A stretch of 35,245 nt of DNA from Aalborgiella sp031390045 (lineage in GTDB: Bacteria > Pseudomonadota > Gammaproteobacteria > Burkholderiales > Burkholderiaceae_C): contig JANMTB010000088.1 in NCBI GenBank assembly GCA_031390045.1, positions 1 to 35,245 of the forward strand, written 5' to 3'. Below the pieces are notes generated by a model. The model saw only the letters and a program-made list of their open reading frames with translations. It searched no databases and was not told where the DNA came from. The position numbers and the translations under genes are program-made. Position 1 is the stretch's first letter, and each line of letters opens with the position of its first letter. Shown one piece after another: positions 31,630 to 35,245 of the stretch.

Positions 31630-32534
31630 TTTTCCTTCGTTGGCGTATTTTGAATCTTATTTTCAATCGTACTTTGAATCGTACCGTCTTTCGCGATTTT
31701 CATAGCGAGTAGGCTCAAGGCCGTATAAGCTGATCCCGCTTGGGCATTCCAGGCAGTAACGGCTGTGCCTTGCATCGCCACCAAGTCGACATCACCTCGG
31801 GCGGCGGGTCCTGTCAAAGCTTTGGTAGCACCTTGGGTGCTAATATTTTGTACAGCTTTTTGCAGCAACGAGGCGTTCAAAGGCTCAATCATGTCCACCG
31901 GCATGCCAGAGCTACGCCACAAGTCTGCCGCGACCACTTGCAAAACAGGCAAAAAATTTGTCGCAAACACGGCAGCGGCGTGGTACAACATCTTATCTTT
32001 TTCGGCAATATCAAAACAGTTGGCACCAATGGCTTCAAAGGCAGATTGCAAAGTCTGTTTAGCTAAAGTATCTCCTTCAAGCGCACACGGCGTTCCTGCA
32101 AACTGCGTCACCGCAGAGCTTGGCGCGCTAAAGCTCAAAAGGCAATGGGCGCTGGCAACTTGCAAACCTATATCCCGCAAAGGCTGCAATTCAACAGTAG
32201 ACAGCGCTCCACTACAGTGAAAAATTGTAGCATTAAAAGCAATAAATACACTGTCTATAGACGTTTTTAACTCTATTTTGGCCAAATATTCGGCTATTTT
32301 ACTTGCTGTAATGCTAATTTGACCATCAGGCACAGCAAGCATCCAAACATCTGCTTTTCGCATATGGCTCAAGCTCGGAACGGATTTGCCAGCGCCAATG
32401 AACTGCACTGCTTCACCAGCACTGGTATGCGATCGCGTCAGCACATCTTGAATCGCAAACACGCCCTGCTTGTGCCACAAATGCGCCAAGCTGCGCCCTA
32501 CGCGTCCTGCGCCGATGATGTTGAGGGTTTTCAA
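31626..32534 (-). CDS. DUF2520 / Rossmann-like oxidoreductase with repeat-derived insert
   Basis: 302 residues. The N-terminal NAD(P)-binding loop IIGAGRVGRSLAHLW, then MLAVPDGQI, the conserved FHCSGA block, SAHCLLSFS and the C-terminal DUF2520 helical domain (HAAAVFATNFLPVLQ; ALTGPAARGDVDLV) identify the family, whose members resemble ketopantoate/pyrroline-carboxylate reductases; the reaction is not established. Residues about 86-103, just before HCSG, are encoded by a copy of the 55-bp repeat read on the minus strand. This insert replaces a normally short linker. Translationally coupled to the enoyl-CoA hydratase gene by ATGA overlap. Confidence 0.85.
   Translation of the reverse strand: MKTLNIIGAGRVGRSLAHLWHKQGVFAIQDVLTRSHTSAGEAVQFIGAGKSVPSLSHMRKADVWMLAVPDGQISITASKIAEYLAKIELKTSIDSVFIAFNATIFHCSGALSTVELQPLRDIGLQVASAHCLLSFSAPSSAVTQFAGTPCALEGDTLAKQTLQSAFEAIGANCFDIAEKDKMLYHAAAVFATNFLPVLQVVAADLWRSSGMPVDMIEPLNASLLQKAVQNISTQGATKALTGPAARGDVDLVAMQGTAVTAWNAQAGSAYTALSLLAMKIAKDGTIQSTIENKIQNTPTKEK
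32215..32269 (+). repeat. 55-bp repeat, copy 8, inside the DUF2520 gene
   Basis: Core GCAATAAATACACTGTCTATAG with tail ACGTTTTT; most conserved part 32233-32269. The left half still forms a stem, CTACA (32212-32216) with TGTAG (32227-32231), although partly from host sequence. It is read through in frame on the minus strand. Confidence 0.7.
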
Positions 32535-32563
32535 GTTTGTGTGATCTTTTATTAATTCAAGTT

Positions 32564-33490
32564 TTATCGCTTACTAGCCATCAACTTACCAATTTCATTC
32601 GTGCCCTGTGCAGAACCGCTCAGGGGAACGGTGTCATTTTGTCGATTCGTCACTTCAGCCAGTTTTGCAGCTAAAAGCTCAGGTGCATCGCTACTTAATC
32701 CAATGTGCACGCCTTGCGTCAGCGTGATGTGCGCTGCCTCAAACGTGCCAGCTCCGGCGCATAAAATCGTGCGGTTTGGAGCAGTTTCGCTCACCATCAC
32801 CAACATGGCTGGGACGACGGCTTCGGGCTTCAGCGCTGCCAAAACCTCTTCTGACATCAAACCTTCCGTCATCCGTGTGGCAGCAGTTGGAGCGAGACAA
32901 TTGACACGAATGTCGTTTTTTGCACCTTCGATAGACAGCGTTTGCATCAAGCCAACCAAGGCCATTTTGGCAGCACCATAGTTGGCTTGTCCAAAATTGC
33001 CGTACAAACCGCTGGAAGAGGTTGTCATCAAAATTCGACCATATTTTTGCTCGCTCATGATCGCCCAAACCGCTTTGCTGCAGTTCACAGCACCCATCAA
33101 ATGCACGTCTACGACGAGTGCAAAATCTGCAATTTCCATCTTTGCAAAACTCTTGTCCCGCAAAATGCCCGCGTTGTTAACCAAGATGTCCACCCTACCC
33201 CACTGCGCTACCGCGTCAGCCACCATAGTTTGCACTGCTGCAAAGTCTGTTACCGACGCGCCATTGGCCATCGCCTCGCCACCTGCAGCGCGAATTTCTT
33301 CGACCACAGCTTGTGCAGCTGTCATAGACTGCGTGCCTGCAGTGCCATCTCTAGCACCGCCCAAGTCGTTCACCACCACTATGGCGCCACGTGCGGCCAA
33401 AGCCAAGGCATGTTGGCGACCCAAGCCTCCGCCGGCACCCGTCACAATAGCAACACGGCCCTTAAAATCCAAATTCAAATCATTCGACAT
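32564..33490 (-). CDS. Short-chain dehydrogenase/reductase (17-beta-HSD4 / MFE-2 type)
   Basis: 308 residues of the classical SDR fold. The cofactor loop TGAGGGLGRQHALALAARGA and VVNDLGG are as in the N-terminal dehydrogenase of multifunctional enzyme type 2. The extra loop GARDGTAGTQSMTAAQAVVEEI, NNAGILRD, and the catalytic Ser-Tyr-Lys in TTSSSGLYGNFGQANYGAAK follow. A longer C-terminal tail (about residues 240-308) is typical of this subgroup. It probably oxidises a 3-hydroxyacyl-CoA with NAD+. First gene of the unit with DUF2520 and enoyl-CoA hydratase, a beta-oxidation-like set. Divergent from the Nudix gene by 47 bp. Confidence 0.9.
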   Translation of the reverse strand: MSNDLNLDFKGRVAIVTGAGGGLGRQHALALAARGAIVVVNDLGGARDGTAGTQSMTAAQAVVEEIRAAGGEAMANGASVTDFAAVQTMVADAVAQWGRVDILVNNAGILRDKSFAKMEIADFALVVDVHLMGAVNCSKAVWAIMSEQKYGRILMTTSSSGLYGNFGQANYGAAKMALVGLMQTLSIEGAKNDIRVNCLAPTAATRMTEGLMSEEVLAALKPEAVVPAMLVMVSETAPNRTILCAGAGTFEAAHITLTQGVHIGLSSDAPELLAAKLAEVTNRQNDTVPLSGSAQGTNEIGKLMASKR

Positions 33491-33537
33491 GCTCAGTTTC
33501 CTTATTCTTCGACGTTAAAAAAGTATCAAACTCTATT

Positions 33538-34416
33538 ATGGAATTAAACCACCAAGCTATTACCACCCCCGTTCGAGATGCCGCTACGGTCGTTTTGTTA
33601 CGCGATGCGCCTACGGGACTTGAGGTGTTTTTGATCAAGCGCAGTGGTTTGTCTGACGTTTTAGGTGGTGCATATGTTTTTCCAGGCGGTAAACTAGACG
33701 CAGCAGATGTACTGACCGACATGACTGCGCGTATTGACCAAGCACCGCAAGCTTTGCATGCCGCGTTGAATGAGCCAGCTTTGGGTCACCATAATGCCGC
33801 TGCATTGTACGTGGCTGCTTTGCGCGAGGCGTTTGAAGAATCTGGGGTATTGTTTGCCGAAAATGCAAATCTTGATGTCACCGCTAAAGCCGCAGAATTG
33901 CTCAAAAATGGTCATAGTTTCCCAGACATACTTGCGCAGCTTGGCTTACGACTGCAAACTCAGCATGTGCAGCCTTGGTCGCGCTGGATCACCCCAAAAC
34001 TCGCGTCTGTGTCCACCAAGCGCTTCGATACTCGCTTTTTCATAGCATCCGTACCAAATAATCAAACCGCTGTGCACGACAACTATGAAGCGACTGAGAG
34101 CGTGTGGCTCGCACCACGTGTCGCGCTTGAAGAATATTGGAGCGGTGGCATCGCGCTTGCGCCACCGCAAATCATGAGTTTGGCGCATTTGTCGCACCAC
34201 CGCACCGTTGCTAGTGCCTTATCAGAAGCCCGCAGCAAACCGCCAGCGGTGATTGAACCAGAACCGTTTGACTTTGAGGGTTTGCGCACTATTACCTACC
34301 CGGGCGATGCGCAACACTCGATACGTGAACGCGCCCTACCTGGCCCCACACGGCTTTGCTACCGAAACAAGCGCTTTGAGCCCTTTGATGGTTTTGAAGC
34401 TCTTTTTAAAACTTAA
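33538..34416 (+). CDS. Nudix hydrolase (NUDT7/CoA-pyrophosphatase-like)
   Basis: 292 residues. The Nudix box is present as an extended form: GGAYVFPGGKLDAAD, then after an insertion of about 40 residues ALREAFEESGVLFAE, which supplies the REx2EExG metal-binding helix. Such long-insert Nudix proteins resemble NUDT19-type CoA diphosphatases. The C-terminal half has SRWITPKLASVSTKRFDTRFFIASVPNNQ, also typical for NUDT19-like proteins. Placed back to back with the SDR/DUF2520/enoyl-CoA hydratase unit, so a link with acyl-CoA turnover is reasonable but inferred. Confidence 0.85.
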   Translation: MELNHQAITTPVRDAATVVLLRDAPTGLEVFLIKRSGLSDVLGGAYVFPGGKLDAADVLTDMTARIDQAPQALHAALNEPALGHHNAAALYVAALREAFEESGVLFAENANLDVTAKAAELLKNGHSFPDILAQLGLRLQTQHVQPWSRWITPKLASVSTKRFDTRFFIASVPNNQTAVHDNYEATESVWLAPRVALEEYWSGGIALAPPQIMSLAHLSHHRTVASALSEARSKPPAVIEPEPFDFEGLRTITYPGDAQHSIRERALPGPTRLCYRNKRFEPFDGFEALFKT

Positions 34417-34575
34417 AGCTTCTGCTCCTAACGTTGCAATACTTATAAATGTTGCATAAATCACACTTTGTCGTTATTTAGACGGCTTCTTGTCTAAGAT
34501 GCACACAAGATGTAACATAAATATTGGCAGGTTTACCGCCATGTCGATACGGCTTTTCTTTTCGGGCAAATCTAT

Positions 34576-35106
34576 ATGTTCAATGTTTTCAAATCATCCA
34601 AAAATGAAATGGCTCTGGCTTTGAACGAGTTCAGGGGCGCATTTCGTACCGTGGGTGTTTTCAGCGCCATTATCAATATGATGATGCTCGTGCCTTCGCT
34701 TTACATGCTGCAAGTCTATGACCGCGTACTAACAAGCCGCAACGAAACCACATTGTTGATGTTAACCATCATGGTCTTGGGAGCTTTCTTGTTCATGAGT
34801 GCACTAGAGTTTTTGCGCAGTTTTGTGCTGATTCGCGTTGGTGCGCAACTAGACATGAAGCTGAACAAACGCTTTTATACCGCCGCTTTTGAAGCCAATT
34901 TAAAGAAAGCTGGCGGCAATGCAGGTCAGGCTTTGCAAGACTTGACAACCATTCGGCAGTTTTTAACCGGCAACGCTTTGTTTGCGTTTTTTGATGCACC
35001 TTGGTTTCCAATTTATCTTATCGTTATCTTCTTGTTTAACTTTCAACTTGGGGTATTTGCTCTCTGCGGTACTATTTTTTTGATAGCGTTGGCTTTTTTA
35101 AATGAG
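34576..35106 (+). pseudogene. Type I secretion ABC transporter (PrtD/RsaD-type), cut by an insertion
   Basis: The first 177 residues match the N-terminal membrane domain of type I secretion permease/ATPases: NEFRGAFRTVGVFSAIINMMMLVPSLYMLQVYDRVLTSRNETTLLMLT, EFLRSFVLIRVGAQLDMKLNKRFY, FDAPWFPIYLIVIFLFNFQLGVFAL. It breaks after FLNE; the next ten codons come from an insertion sequence and end in a stop at 35139. The rest of the membrane domain and the ATPase domain are missing here and, if present, lie beyond the element. Upstream, TTAGAC/GTCTAA at 34478-34497 is a small stem. Such transporters export RTX or S-layer proteins. Confidence 0.85.
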
Positions 35107-35245
35107 GCGGATTCAAGTACGAAGTGCAACTTTGAATAACTAATGGTTAAGAGATGGCTGAGGATGTTTTAGCATCTAAAGCTCCTCAAGACCTGCAAGT
35201 CAAAGTTGCCCCATGAATTACAAACACCTCAGCCAGAACGAAAGA
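35107..35245 (+). mobile_element. IS30-family-like insertion sequence, left end
   Basis: The reading frame of the type I secretion gene stops matching its family at about 35107, and the next ~100 bp are non-coding. A frame then starts at 35213 with the N-terminus typical of IS30 transposases. The left terminal repeat probably begins near ATTCAAGTACGAAGTGCAAC (35111-35130). The element runs off the window end. The exact boundary is uncertain by a few bases. Confidence 0.7.
35213..35245 (+). CDS. IS30-family transposase, N-terminal fragment (window edge)
   Basis: Eleven codons, MNYKHLSQNER, up to the window end. IS30 transposases usually open with M-x-Y-x-x-L-(S/T)-x-x-E-R followed by YQI and an HTH, which fits in spacing. 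Too short for certainty on its own, but its place about 100 bp inside an insertion that cuts another gene supports the call. Confidence 0.65.
   Translation, partial: MNYKHLSQNER

Noticed and set aside
34478..34497. TTAGAC/GTCTAA hairpin as terminator of the Nudix gene
   Set aside because: The stem is only 6 bp and AT-rich, and no T run follows.

Overview
The window looks like chromosomal DNA of a betaproteobacterium of the order Burkholderiales, probably close to Comamonadaceae. This rests on gene content: a Bug-type tripartite tricarboxylate receptor, a Tat-exported PhoX, an NhaR-like LysR regulator, a YlqF GTPase and an enoyl-CoA hydratase / DUF2520 / SDR cluster. A short intergenic repeat also resembles, from memory, repeats seen in that family. 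Intergenic DNA is AT-rich and genes are of medium GC. I see no tRNA, rRNA or CRISPR.

Layout. Positions 1-3700 form an accessory strip, all on the + strand: two nearly identical DUF3565 genes flank two toxin-antitoxin-like modules (HigB/HigA-type and a winged-helix MNT/HEPN pair), followed by a tiny membrane ORF and a DUF2459 gene. Four of these units are each preceded by a copy of the same 55-bp repeat. Next come a 598-aa orphan protein (3722-5518), arfB plus a secreted SGNH protein, a Bug receptor/dehydrogenase pair, a nitroreductase, a TerC relic, a zf-TFIIB protein, nhaR-like and EamA genes, a HAD dehalogenase, a periplasmic binding protein, and a ketopantoate-reductase-like gene. From 16 to 23 kb most products are exported: an FG-GAP protein, a lipoprotein lipase, a fasciclin lipoprotein, PhoX and an iron-type binding protein. 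From 23.7 kb there is a cysteine-synthase-like / homocysteine methyltransferase operon, an iron pair (LIP and VIT proteins), a universal-stress operon with an upstream micro-ORF, ylqF, a secreted hydrolase, and a fatty-acid-type operon. The window ends in a type I secretion ABC gene cut by an IS30-type element.

Signals that ordinary gene calling does not explain: (1) a 55-bp repeat present eight times at constant length and always in the same orientation, one copy lying inside the DUF2520 coding region in frame; (2) both toxin-antitoxin modules have promoter elements placed so that the transcript starts at or within a few bases of the first codon, with palindromes overlapping the promoter; (3) five decaying genes (TerC, chalcone-isomerase-like, fasciclin copy, rhodanese, type I secretion ABC), which I found by translating gaps by hand and which suggest ongoing loss of accessory functions. 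All family names come from recognised motifs in the translations; no database search was run.
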